Shown: positions 1 through 6,875, counted from the stretch's first letter. The stretch: 10,322 bases of DNA from Clostridia bacterium (GCA_024689165.1 JAILDS010000305.1:1-10322); one strand, 5' to 3'. Notes: generated by a model not told the origin, from the letters alone. Program-made: numbers and translations.

Positions 1-1395
1 CTCGCGTGGGACGACTACCGTTACGATTACGCCGCCCTCAAGGGAGGCGACGATTCCGTCGTCGCCGTCCCGATGTCGAAGGCGCAGGACTTCTATTTCG
101 CCGTGATGCAGCCCTCCGAAGGAGAGCTGACGACTGTCGACACCCTCGACAACAACGACTACGGCATAAGCATCAAGAACCTGGACTACGGCACCTACAG
201 GGCCGTTATCCAGCCGCGTTTCACCGAGAGATACGGCCATTATGAGACTGCCGACGGCTACAAGTACTTCGACGTCTACGTGGACGCCTTCAGAGTTTAC
301 GACCCGGCCGGCGTCGACGAAGACGGCCTGTACGTTTCCACTGTTATTGATGAGGCTTACAAGTACTCCGGCGAAGCTTACGAGACGTTTTCCACTCTAA
401 AGAGCCTGATAATCGGCGCCGAAACAATGGGCACCTTCTCCGAGGACGAGGATGACAAGCAGGGTGCCGTACTCATCGACGGCAACGTCGCGCTCGAGTC
501 GGTCCGACTGACCGATTACCTTCAGTTCGGCCCGAATAACGAGCTTTACCTTGACTCCGGTATGTCGGTCGCGTTCAATATCCAGTCGGACGTGATCCCG
601 CAGGACGTCCAGATATACATGAAGAAGGTCAGCGACAAAACGCCGAAGCTGCGTCTGATGTATCTCAAAAACGGAAAGATATACTCGGACGAGGTACTTG
701 TTGCCACAGCGACGGATCTGAGCTGCTCTATCATTGACATCATCGGCAAGAGCAACATCACGTGGACCAAGACCAAAAACAAAAACAACAAGTCGGTCTA
801 CTCCACCGGGCTCATGGTCCTTACGAATACGGGCGAGTCCGACAGCCTGCTTTCGCTAACCAATCTGAAGTGGACCTATTCCGACCCTACCGTCAAGAAC
901 CAGCTCATGCCCTCCCGCGCTAAGCTGACCGTGAACAGCAGCAACGTCAACAACGCGAACAGGATGCTGTCCTTCACGGCAAGGAACGTCGACGTCGAGA
1001 GCGCCGGAGAAGCGCCTGTGGTCTCCGACGGCGCCGTGACTGTTACGGCGATCACGGACGTCGGCATCACGTCTCTGGTCGTCAGGGACGAGTACGGCGA
1101 CGTGATCGACGCCGAAAACTTTACCCAGAGCTTTGAAGACCTGGATAACGGGCAGAGGCAATGGACGGTCACAATCGACCGCAGCTCGGAAGAAGAATAC
1201 GCTTATCGCATCAGCGCCGAATGCGACGGCGTCGTCGACGGAGCCGGAAAGAGCTTCTTCCTGCTCGTCACCAGCGAAGACGGCCCGGCGGAAGCTCCTG
1301 AAGGAGTGTTTGCCATTCTGAAAGAAGCCTTCCATAAGCTGTATGAGATCGTTCTGTCCATCCTCCGACTTTTCGGCATCGAGATCGTCGATTAA
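1..1395 (+). CDS. C-terminal part of a large secreted/surface protein, function unknown (5' truncated)
   Basis: The reading frame is open from the first base, so the ATG at 73 is probably internal; 464 residues are visible. I do not recognise a catalytic family. The protein is acidic, rich in Asp, Ser, Thr and Tyr and almost free of Cys, with alternating beta-type hydrophobicity throughout, as expected of extracellular beta-sandwich modules. Residues about 338-427 look like a final Ig-like domain (Val/Thr-rich strands, a DEYGDV turn). A short linker (GPAEAPEG) then leads to a C-terminal helix, about residues 431-462, with Phe, Leu and Ile spaced every three to four residues, ending FGIEIVD. 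There is no LPXTG motif, dockerin or SLH repeat in the visible part, so attachment, if any, would depend on that helix or on the missing N-terminus. The gene ends 23 bp before a strong terminator. Secreted location is inferred from composition; the signal peptide lies outside the window. Confidence 0.8.
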   Translation, partial: LAWDDYRYDYAALKGGDDSVVAVPMSKAQDFYFAVMQPSEGELTTVDTLDNNDYGISIKNLDYGTYRAVIQPRFTERYGHYETADGYKYFDVYVDAFRVYDPAGVDEDGLYVSTVIDEAYKYSGEAYETFSTLKSLIIGAETMGTFSEDEDDKQGAVLIDGNVALESVRLTDYLQFGPNNELYLDSGMSVAFNIQSDVIPQDVQIYMKKVSDKTPKLRLMYLKNGKIYSDEVLVATATDLSCSIIDIIGKSNITWTKTKNKNNKSVYSTGLMVLTNTGESDSLLSLTNLKWTYSDPTVKNQLMPSRAKLTVNSSNVNNANRMLSFTARNVDVESAGEAPVVSDGAVTVTAITDVGITSLVVRDEYGDVIDAENFTQSFEDLDNGQRQWTVTIDRSSEEEYAYRISAECDGVVDGAGKSFFLLVTSEDGPAEAPEGVFAILKEAFHKLYEIVLSILRLFGIEIVD

Positions 1396-1418
1396 AACCT
1401 GTGTGGATCATTAATTAA

Positions 1419-1450
1419 CCGGGACCGGCTCAAACGCCGGTCCCGGTTTT
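1419..1450 (+). terminator. Rho-independent terminator after the surface-protein gene
   Basis: A perfect 11-bp GC-rich stem (1419-1429 with 1436-1446) with a 6-nt loop is followed by TTTT on the plus strand. It sits 23 bp past the stop of the surface-protein gene. On the minus strand the stem is followed by TTAATTAAT, so it may also end transcription from the convergent exporter gene, which stops at 1497. Confidence 0.92.
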
Positions 1451-1496
1451 GCGATACGCTGCCTGTGATCGATGATATTTCAGATAATAAAGCGGG

Positions 1497-2216
1497 TCAC
1501 ACGAGGTTGAGCACGCCGCTGACGCCTATCATGACGTATGTGAGGCGGCTCATTGCCTTTGCGTTGAGACGGTCGACGAGCTTCCCGGCGACGAAGAAGC
1601 CCAGAAGGATGCCCGCGACGCCGAGGAGTATGACCGGAAAATGCTCTGCCGTAAGGATCCCTTTGTAAACGCGGAACCCGGTGTTGTAGACGGTATTAAC
1701 AAGGAAGAACAGATGGATCGTGCCAAGGTACTCTTCCTTGTCCTTCGTGCGGCTGAGGAAGTAGAGCACCATCAGCGGTCCGCCGATACCGAACAGACCG
1801 TCGCAGACCGCGGACGCGACTATAAAGAGAACGTCTACCGGCAGGGGAAGCTTCTTTTCGCTTTTGCGTTTTTTGACAAAAAGGTAATATGCGGAAAGGA
1901 CGATGAGGAAAAAACCGAATATCTTCTTGAGCAGCTCCTCGTCCGCGCCGGCGGCGAAATGTATCACGAAGCTGCTGACGGTAAGGTAAAGCGCCGAGGG
2001 GAGCAGAGCCTCCCTGACGCGGACGGTCTTCCTGTATTTCACGACCATCGCCGCGCACAGAGCGATCGTCACCGCCGTGGCTATGCCCGCGCTCTGGGAA
2101 AGAGTGTAAAAATACGGCAGAGCGAAAAGGATCACTATGCATGAACCGAACCCGGTAATTCCCTGTATCAGACCTGCGAGTATTGACACTGCCGGCACTA
2201 TGATAAACGCTTCCAT
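1497..2216 (-). CDS. TauE/SafE-family membrane exporter (anion/sulfite exporter-like)
   Basis: A 239-residue polytopic membrane protein of the TauE/SafE (DUF81) family, whose characterised members export sulfite, sulfoacetate or related organic anions. The family's internal duplication is visible: the first half carries GLIQGITGFG (residues 15-24) and the second DGLFGIGGPL (139-148), each starting a glycine-rich membrane segment. A basic loop (VKKRKSEKK, about 114-122) separates the halves. About seven to eight helices fit, the usual number, and the length is normal for the family. I chose the ATG at 2216: GAGG lies 9 nt upstream and a hydrophobic segment follows at once. The in-frame ATG at 2267 would add 17 residues but lies inside the right arm of a perfect hairpin. 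The gene follows the SDR gene in the same direction; I see no clear promoter of its own, so it is probably read through from the dehydrogenase operon. Substrate is unknown. Confidence 0.85.
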   Translation of the reverse strand: MEAFIIVPAVSILAGLIQGITGFGSCIVILFALPYFYTLSQSAGIATAVTIALCAAMVVKYRKTVRVREALLPSALYLTVSSFVIHFAAGADEELLKKIFGFFLIVLSAYYLFVKKRKSEKKLPLPVDVLFIVASAVCDGLFGIGGPLMVLYFLSRTKDKEEYLGTIHLFFLVNTVYNTGFRVYKGILTAEHFPVILLGVAGILLGFFVAGKLVDRLNAKAMSRLTYVMIGVSGVLNLV

Positions 2217-2245
2217 TGTTCTGAGCCTCGTTATTCCGCAAATGA

Positions 2246-2275
2246 AAGCCGCCTTGCCGTAGCGCAAGGCGGCTT
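2246..2275 (-). terminator. Perfect 12-bp hairpin before the exporter gene (terminator or attenuator)
   Basis: AAGCCGCCTTGC (2246-2257) pairs perfectly with 2264-2275 across a 6-nt loop. Read on the minus strand the stem is followed by TTTCATTTG, a broken but usable U-rich tail. It lies about 100 bp after the SDR stop and only 29 bp before the exporter start, too close for a full promoter between hairpin and start codon. It is therefore either the end of the dehydrogenase operon, an attenuator limiting exporter expression, or both. On the plus strand the tail (AGTAATTTT) is weaker. Confidence 0.6.
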
Positions 2276-2290
2276 AGTAATTTTGTTGGG

Positions 2291-2319
2291 CGCGGCCCCG
2301 GCGAAACGCCTCAGCCGCG
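2291..2319 (-). repeat. Imperfect GC-rich hairpin in the SDR-exporter spacer
   Basis: CGCGGC (2291-2296) pairs with GCCGCG (2314-2319), and inside it GGCG (2300-2303) pairs with CGCC (2307-2310), giving a stem with internal loops. There is no T-run on either side, so it does not look like a terminator on its own. It lies just upstream, in transcription order, of the perfect hairpin at 2246-2275 and could be an alternative structure in the same leader. Confidence 0.3.
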
Positions 2320-2378
2320 GATGTTGGTGTTGTCCCGTATGGTTAAAGGATTAATAGTTTGGATTCTGTAAAACCGGG

Positions 2379-3152
2379 TTACATGCAGGTATAGCCGCCG
2401 TCAACGGGAAGGTTAACGCCTGTGACGTAGGAAGAAGCAGGGGAAGCAAGGAAAAGAGCGGCGGTATCGAGCTCACCCTCTTCGCCGTAACGCTCTTCGG
2501 GGATCATCGTCTTCGCGTTCTGCTGGAAGAAATCAGAGTTGAGCGTGTCGCGGGTCAGGTCGGTGTAGAAGTAGCCCGGGCAGATGGAGTTGACGGTGAT
2601 GCCGTACTTGCCCCACTCGGCGGCAAGCGCTCTGGTCAGATTGATGACGCCGCCCTTCGCCGCGTGATAGGGCGAGGAACCGGCGATCTTGTTGCCGACA
2701 AGGCCGTACATCGAAGCGATGTTGATGATCCTGCCGTACTGCGCGGGGATCATCGCCTTCTTCGCGACGGCGCGCGCTACGCGGAAGGTGCCGAACAGGT
2801 CGATGTTCATCTCATCGTGGAACTGTTCGTCTGTGATGTCCTCTGCGGGGGCGACAGCGCCGGTGCCGGCGTTGTTGATCAGGATATCGATCCTGCCGAA
2901 TTTTTCCAGGACCTGATCGACCATCGCGTTGACCGCGTCGGTGTCGGTGATATCGCAGCGGATGGCAAGGGTCTCCACGCCGAAATCTTTCTCGATCTCG
3001 GAGGAGACCGCTTTGATCCTATCCTCACGGCGGGCAGCGGCGACGATCTTCGCGCCCTGGTTCGCGAGCGCCCTCGCCATCTGTACGCCCAGACCCGTGG
3101 AACTGCCCGTAATGATTGCGACCCGTCCGTTCAAATCAAAATAGTTCTTCAT
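2379..3152 (-). CDS. SDR-family NAD(P)-dependent oxidoreductase (gluconate 5-dehydrogenase / 3-oxoacyl-ACP reductase-like)
   Basis: A classical short-chain dehydrogenase of 257 residues, the usual length. The Rossmann motif TGSSTGLG spans residues 15-22, an Asp that contacts adenine follows beta-3 (CDITD, D67), and the NNAG motif is at 93-96. The catalytic tetrad is N116, S147, Y162 and K166 (YHAAK), followed by PG at 192-193 and the C-terminal VDGGYT end. Two arginines after beta-2 (AARR, 41-42), in place of an acidic residue, suggest NADP(H) preference. Overall it resembles sugar-acid 2/5-ketoreductases and FabG-like enzymes; the substrate cannot be read from sequence. A strong AAGGAG site lies 8 nt before the ATG. 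It starts 45 bp after the malic enzyme stop, with no terminator between, so it is probably the third gene of that operon, acting in the cytoplasm on a hydroxy- or ketoacid related to the pathway. Confidence 0.92.
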   Translation of the reverse strand: MKNYFDLNGRVAIITGSSTGLGVQMARALANQGAKIVAAARREDRIKAVSSEIEKDFGVETLAIRCDITDTDAVNAMVDQVLEKFGRIDILINNAGTGAVAPAEDITDEQFHDEMNIDLFGTFRVARAVAKKAMIPAQYGRIINIASMYGLVGNKIAGSSPYHAAKGGVINLTRALAAEWGKYGITVNSICPGYFYTDLTRDTLNSDFFQQNAKTMIPEERYGEEGELDTAALFLASPASSYVTGVNLPVDGGYTCM

Positions 3153-3197
3153 TGATAGTTTCTCCTTTTGTGCGGAAAAAAGCGAAACATGTTCGCG

Positions 3198-4370
3198 TCA
3201 GATTCTTGCGACGCCGTCCTTGATCGCGGCTTCGGCAACGGCCCTGGAAACGGTCTCGCGGATGCGGGGATCGAACGCCTCGGGCATGATGAACTCGGGG
3301 CTGAGCTTGTCGTCGGGAACAAGCGAAGCGATCGCGTAAGCAGCGGCGATCTTCATGTTCTCGGTGATGTCGCTGGCTCTGACGTCGAGAGCGCCTCTGA
3401 ACAGGGCGGGGAAGCAGAGCACGTTGTTGATCTGATTCGGGAAGTCGCTCCTGCCGGTGCCGACGATCGCGGCGCCTGCGGCCTTAGCTTCGTCGGGCAT
3501 GATCTCCGGGGTCGGGTTCGCCATCGGGAAGACGAGAGGATCCTTGTTCATCGTGCGGATCATATCCTGAGTGAGCACGCCGGGGGCGGAAACGCCGATG
3601 AAGATATCGGTGCCCTTGATGGCGTCGGCGAGAGTGCCCTTGGTCATGCCGCGGTTGGTGACCTTGGCAAGCTCCTCCTTGAAGGGGTTGAGCTTCTCCC
3701 TGCCCTCATAGATAGCGCCGGTACGGTCACAGAGGATGACGTCCTTGAGGCCGAGCGACATGAGCAGCTTGGCGATCGCGACGCCGGCGGAGCCCGCGCC
3801 GTTGATGACGGCCTTGCACTCGCCGAGCGTCCTGCCGGTGAGCTTCATCGCGTTGATGAGGGCGGCGGAGCATACGACGGCGGTGCCGTGCTGGTCGTCA
3901 TGGAAGATCGGGATATCGCACTTTTCTTTGAGCTTCTTCTCTATCTCGAAGCAGCGGGGAGCGGAGATGTCCTCAAGGTTGACGCCGCCGAAGGAGCCGC
4001 TGATCTTGTAGACGATATCGACTATCTCGTCGACGTCCTTCGTGCGGACGCAGAGCGGGAAGGCATCGACGCCGCCGAATTCCTTGAAGAGGACGCACTT
4101 GCCCTCCATGACGGGCATACCGGCTTCGGGGCCGATGTCGCCGAGGCCGAGGACCGCCGTGCCGTCGGTGACGACGGCGACCATGTTCCAGCGGCGGGTG
4201 AGCTCCCAGCTCTTGTTGTAATCCTTCTGTATCTCAAGGCAGGGCTCGGCGACGCCGGGGGTGTATGCAAGGGAAAGCGCGTCCTTGCTGTCGACCTTGG
4301 CGCGGGCGACGACCTCGACCTTGCCCTTCCATTCGCCGTGGAGACGGAGCGATTCTTTTCTGTAATCCAT
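3198..4370 (-). CDS. NAD(P)-dependent malic enzyme (oxaloacetate-decarboxylating)
   Basis: A 390-residue short-form bacterial malic enzyme, which converts L-malate to pyruvate, CO2 and NAD(P)H using a divalent metal. Visible motifs in order: YTPGVAEPC (36-44) with the catalytic Tyr; VVTDGTAVLGLGDIGPEAG (66-84); the lysine of MEGKC (K91), likely the catalytic base; LED (132-134) and HDDQHGT (157-163), metal ligands and the family signature; the dinucleotide-binding GAGSAGVA (191-198); NPTPE (285-289); and NQINN (312-316). The C-terminal phosphotransacetylase-like domain of the long MaeB type is absent, so this is the stand-alone form common in Firmicutes. Start: ATG with GAAAGGA just upstream. 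It lies only 13 bp after the Ldh_2-family dehydrogenase stop, implying co-transcription and coupled metabolism. Cofactor choice (NAD versus NADP) cannot be settled by eye. Confidence 0.96.
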   Translation of the reverse strand: MDYRKESLRLHGEWKGKVEVVARAKVDSKDALSLAYTPGVAEPCLEIQKDYNKSWELTRRWNMVAVVTDGTAVLGLGDIGPEAGMPVMEGKCVLFKEFGGVDAFPLCVRTKDVDEIVDIVYKISGSFGGVNLEDISAPRCFEIEKKLKEKCDIPIFHDDQHGTAVVCSAALINAMKLTGRTLGECKAVINGAGSAGVAIAKLLMSLGLKDVILCDRTGAIYEGREKLNPFKEELAKVTNRGMTKGTLADAIKGTDIFIGVSAPGVLTQDMIRTMNKDPLVFPMANPTPEIMPDEAKAAGAAIVGTGRSDFPNQINNVLCFPALFRGALDVRASDITENMKIAAAYAIASLVPDDKLSPEFIMPEAFDPRIRETVSRAVAEAAIKDGVARI

Positions 4371-4383
4371 GGTGCTTCCTTTC

Positions 4384-5547
4384 TTACGCGCGCTCTATAT
4401 GCGCCTTGATGACCGTGTCGGACTCGTAGGGAGTGTAGCCCTCTTCCCACGGGAAGACGTATTTAAGGCCGAGCTCGTCTCTGACGGCGTTGATCTCGCC
4501 CTGAACGGACTCATTGATCGGCACGCCGGAGCCTTCGCGGCTCTTCCAGATCTCATATTCCTTTTCACCGGCGGTGTAGATGCGCTCGGCGCCGGGCTGC
4601 TTCTTGGAGGTGCGGATGGTGCGGAGGATGTCGCCCGCTTTCTTCCTGGTGAGATCTTCTCCGAGGAAGTGGTTCGTGTCGATCGCGATGAAGAAGTGGC
4701 CGAGGTGATAGGGACGGATGTTGCCGTCTTCGTCCTTGCCGTCGAGATCCTTGCCGAAGGAACCGTCCTGGAGCGCGGCGGAAAGCAGCTCGATGAACAC
4801 GGCGTAGCCGTAGCCCTTATAGCCGCCGAGAGCCTCGCCGATGCCGCCGAGGGTGGTCAGAGCGGCGGTGCCTTTGCGGATCTTAGCCAGAGCAACGCCT
4901 GCATCGCCCTCGACCGGGTTGCCGTCGATGTCGATGATCGTGCCGGGATGTACGTCCTCGCCGATCCTGGCGTAATACTCGATCTTGCCGTTCTGAGTGA
5001 TGGAGGTTGCGCAGTCGATGTTGAAGTCGAACTTCTCGTCGGTGGGAACGCCCAGAGTCAGCGGGTTGGTGCCGAACATGCCCTCAACGCCGAAGGTCGG
5101 CGCGACGGAGGGACGGGCGTTGGTGCCGGTGATGCCGATGCAGCCGTTCTCGGTCGCCATGGAGGTGTAGTAGCCGGCGATGCCGTAGTGGCAGGAATTG
5201 CGCACGGCGACCATGCCCATGCCGTATTTCTTGGCCTTTTCTATGGCCATTCTCATCGCCTTGGTGCCGATGACCTGGCCCATACCGTTGTGACCGTCGA
5301 TGACGGCGGTGGTCTCTGTCTCCTTGAGGATCTCGAAGTTCGTGGTCGGGAACTGGATGCCGGCCTTTATCCTGTCAAGGTAAACGGGTTTGAAGCGGTT
5401 GCAGCCGTGGCTCTCGATACCTCTCTTGTCGGACTCGAGAAGCACGTCCGTGCACATCTCCGCCTCGTCGCGGGGGATGCCGTATCCGGCGAAAGCGTCG
5501 GTCACGAAATCAGTGATCAGGTTCCAGGGACATACTACCTTAGGCAT
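4384..5547 (-). CDS. Ldh_2-family (malate/L-lactate/ureidoglycolate type) NAD(P)-dependent dehydrogenase
   Basis: A 387-residue member of the COG2055 family, whose enzymes oxidise or reduce 2-hydroxyacids (malate, lactate, sulfolactate, ureidoglycolate, 2,3-diketogulonate) and are unrelated to Rossmann-type MDH/LDH. Signatures: SDKRGIESHG (39-48), the active-site stretch VRNSCHYGIAGYY (115-127) with the likely catalytic H120, GTNARPSVAPTFG (141-153), FGTNPL (158-163), GGYKGYG (241-247) and GHFFIAID (283-290). It is longer than the usual 330-360 residues because of a charged insertion near 265-280 and an extended C-terminus (WKSREG...WEEGY). I chose the ATG at 5547, not upstream codons: AAAGGAG lies 8 nt before it, and the upstream in-frame stretch is AT-rich leader containing a promoter. 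It is first in a minus-strand operon with malic enzyme. Malate is an attractive substrate from context, but both enzymes use malate, so another hydroxyacid is possible. Confidence 0.92.
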   Translation of the reverse strand: MPKVVCPWNLITDFVTDAFAGYGIPRDEAEMCTDVLLESDKRGIESHGCNRFKPVYLDRIKAGIQFPTTNFEILKETETTAVIDGHNGMGQVIGTKAMRMAIEKAKKYGMGMVAVRNSCHYGIAGYYTSMATENGCIGITGTNARPSVAPTFGVEGMFGTNPLTLGVPTDEKFDFNIDCATSITQNGKIEYYARIGEDVHPGTIIDIDGNPVEGDAGVALAKIRKGTAALTTLGGIGEALGGYKGYGYAVFIELLSAALQDGSFGKDLDGKDEDGNIRPYHLGHFFIAIDTNHFLGEDLTRKKAGDILRTIRTSKKQPGAERIYTAGEKEYEIWKSREGSGVPINESVQGEINAVRDELGLKYVFPWEEGYTPYESDTVIKAHIERA

Positions 5548-5586
5548 AGTAAGAACTCCTTTCAAAACCGAAATTTTCTTGTTAAG

Positions 5587-5615
5587 ACTATAACAAAGTC
5601 CGAGCTGTTTTTCAA
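5587..5615 (-). promoter_or_regulatory. Sigma-A-type promoter for the dehydrogenase/malic enzyme operon
   Basis: On the minus strand TTGAAA (5610-5615) and TATAGT (5587-5592) are separated by exactly 17 bp. Transcription would start near 5580, giving a leader of about 33 nt that carries the AAAGGAG ribosome site before the ATG at 5547. The promoter lies inside the in-frame upstream extension of the dehydrogenase, which supports the shorter start. Confidence 0.75.
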
Positions 5616-5702
5616 GGATAATTTCGCATTTCGGGGAAATAAACAGGAAAAGCGCAAAAGTTGTTAAATTTTTGGCAATCTTTGGAGCGATCAATTTGAC
5701 TG

Positions 5703-5731
5703 TTGCATTTTTGTCCTGAAAAATATATACT
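5703..5731 (+). promoter_or_regulatory. Promoter for the zinc-ribbon / inhibitor / PAP2 operon
   Basis: TTGCAT (5703-5708) and TATACT (5726-5731) are separated by 17 bp, placing the start near 5738 and leaving a leader of about 22 nt. A better -35 hexamer, TTGACT, lies at 5696-5701, but the hexamer 17 bp beyond it is the weak AAAAAT, so two overlapping promoters are possible. The ribosome site AGAGGTGA (5747-5754) follows. Confidence 0.6.
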
Positions 5732-5759
5732 GAAACCAACAGAAAAAGAGGTGATCTTT

Positions 5760-6434
5760 ATGACTGTATGTCCGAACTGCAATTCAGCCGTTCCCGACGG
5801 AGCTTCTTTTTGCCCGGCATGCGGAGCCAATACGGCTGCAAATCAAAACAGGGACTTTGCCGGCGCCGCCTCTTACTCAGGCAACGGGACCGATCCCCGC
5901 AATTACGGTCCGTTTTCCCATAACGGGGGGTTCGCTCAGAGTCCGCCCGGAGGATACGCGTCCCCGAATGCCGGAGCATATAATTCGGGCGCTTATACCG
6001 GTTATGCCCCGCCCCCCGGCGCGATACGGGCCGACGTGACCAAAGAGATCGGCACAATCCATACTATAGGGATACTGTCGATAGTGTTCACCGTGCTCGG
6101 CGTGGTCCACGCCCTGCCTGTGATCGCTGTAATAGCGGGCCTGGTGTTGGGCGCCGTGGGCCTGTCCAAGATCAAACGTCTGACAGCCCAGAACCCGGGT
6201 CTGCAGCTCAACGGCGACCTGAAGAGCGCGCAGTCCTCATGCAAGGCCAGTCTTATCATTTCGATCGTCGTGCTTGTGCTCGACTTTGTTCTTACCGTTC
6301 TGTGCATACTGATTTTCTTCGGTATGATCTGGGTTCCGTTTCTTAGCGACCTCTTCACGGATTATCCCGTTTTTGAGTTTGATATTGAGGATCCGGAACT
6401 ACTGCTGAGCTTTTTTAGGGGGATTTTGACGTGA
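5760..6434 (+). CDS. Zinc-ribbon membrane protein with Gly/Pro/Tyr-rich linker, function unknown
   Basis: A 224-residue protein of a type common in Firmicutes. An N-terminal zinc ribbon (CPNC at 4-7, CPAC at 18-21) would bind one zinc ion and lie in the cytoplasm. A disordered linker rich in Gly, Pro, Tyr, Asn and Ser (about 33-88) follows, then hydrophobic segments at about 98-116, 119-136 and 164-192. The basic, Gln/Asn-containing loop between the second and third segments (SKIKRLTAQNPGLQLNGDL) resembles that of DUF4190-type membrane proteins. The C-terminus is short and acidic (EFDIEDPELLL). The ATG at 5760 has AGAGGTGA 5 nt upstream; an in-frame TTG at 5703 would lie within the -35 element and is rejected. 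Its last 4 bases overlap the inhibitor gene start (GTGA), indicating translational coupling. The molecular role is unknown; a scaffold or sensor role at the membrane is only a guess. Confidence 0.85.
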   Translation: MTVCPNCNSAVPDGASFCPACGANTAANQNRDFAGAASYSGNGTDPRNYGPFSHNGGFAQSPPGGYASPNAGAYNSGAYTGYAPPPGAIRADVTKEIGTIHTIGILSIVFTVLGVVHALPVIAVIAGLVLGAVGLSKIKRLTAQNPGLQLNGDLKSAQSSCKASLIISIVVLVLDFVLTVLCILIFFGMIWVPFLSDLFTDYPVFEFDIEDPELLLSFFRGILT

Positions 6435-6871
6435 GAGAGATTTTTGCGCGGATCGCTGCGTTTATAATGGCGATACTCGCATTTTTCGGGATAAGCTTCG
6501 GCGACAAACCGACGGATGAGTCGGAGTGCGGCGACGTCTCCGCCGCTGTTTATGAAGACAGGATAGAGATCTCGCTTGTCGCGAACCCTTCGACGGGCTA
6601 CTCGTGGACGGTCGAACAGGAGGGGAGCAGCGTAGAATTCAGGAGCGAGACGTTCAAATCCTCCGTTTCCTCTTCCGACGTTGCGATCGCGGGCGCTCCG
6701 GGCGAGTCGGTCTTTACCTATGACGTCGTTTCAGAGGGGCAGACGAAGCTCATCTTCCGTTACCGCAGGAGCTGGGAGGAGGAGCCCCCGATAGATTCGC
6801 ACTATCTTGTGATAATCGACGTCGGTTCCGACCTTTCCGCAAGCGTTCAGGTCCTTCAATCCAAGGGGTGA
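6431..6871 (+). CDS. Chagasin-type (I42 family) cysteine-protease inhibitor, membrane-anchored or secreted
   Basis: The 146-residue product has the three conserved loops of chagasin/ICP inhibitors in order: NPSTGYSW (52-59, family NPTTGY.W), GAPGE (88-92, family G.GG region) and YRRSWEEEP (111-119, family RPW loop). Between them are beta strands typical of its Ig-like fold. Family members plug the active-site cleft of papain-like (C1) cysteine proteases with these loops. The N-terminus (residues 1-24) has two arginines and a long hydrophobic run ending FFGISFG, so it is a signal peptide or, more likely, a membrane anchor; I see no lipobox. It begins with GTG, overlapping the zinc-ribbon gene by 4 bp, and ends 4 bp before the PAP2 gene. 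The RPW Pro is Ser here and the second loop has one Gly fewer than usual. Inhibitory activity is inferred from the family; the target could be the cell's own secreted protease or a foreign one. Confidence 0.87.
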   Translation: MREIFARIAAFIMAILAFFGISFGDKPTDESECGDVSAAVYEDRIEISLVANPSTGYSWTVEQEGSSVEFRSETFKSSVSSSDVAIAGAPGESVFTYDVVSEGQTKLIFRYRRSWEEEPPIDSHYLVIIDVGSDLSASVQVLQSKG

Positions 6872-6875
6872 AACA

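Noticed and set aside
856..1335. Minus-strand frames inside the surface-protein gene
   Set aside because: Asp/Val/Ala/Phe-rich shadow translations without a ribosome site; the plus-strand frame is continuous from the window edge to a stop and terminator.
1641..2241. Open frames on both strands overlapping the exporter gene in other frames
   Set aside because: Charged, low-complexity translations with no motifs; the exporter frame has clear membrane helices and duplicated family motifs.
2217..2267. N-terminal extension of the exporter starting at 2267
   Set aside because: It would start inside the right arm of a perfect hairpin, adds 17 residues with no family match, and a better-placed ribosome site serves the ATG at 2216.
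3168..4409. Plus-strand open frame of 413 codons opposite the malic enzyme gene
   Set aside because: The encoded sequence is a low-information Asp/Val/Gly/Leu-rich string typical of the antisense of a GC-biased gene. The opposite strand has full malic enzyme motifs, and there is no ribosome site or promoter.
4369..5667. Plus-strand open frame of 432 codons opposite the Ldh_2-family dehydrogenase gene
   Set aside because: Same antisense composition. It runs across the dehydrogenase and its promoter, and no recognisable domain is seen.
5548..5739. 64-residue N-terminal extension of the Ldh_2-family dehydrogenase
   Set aside because: The stretch is AT-rich, contains a -35/-10 pair with 17-bp spacing, and an AAAGGAG site directs the start at 5547.
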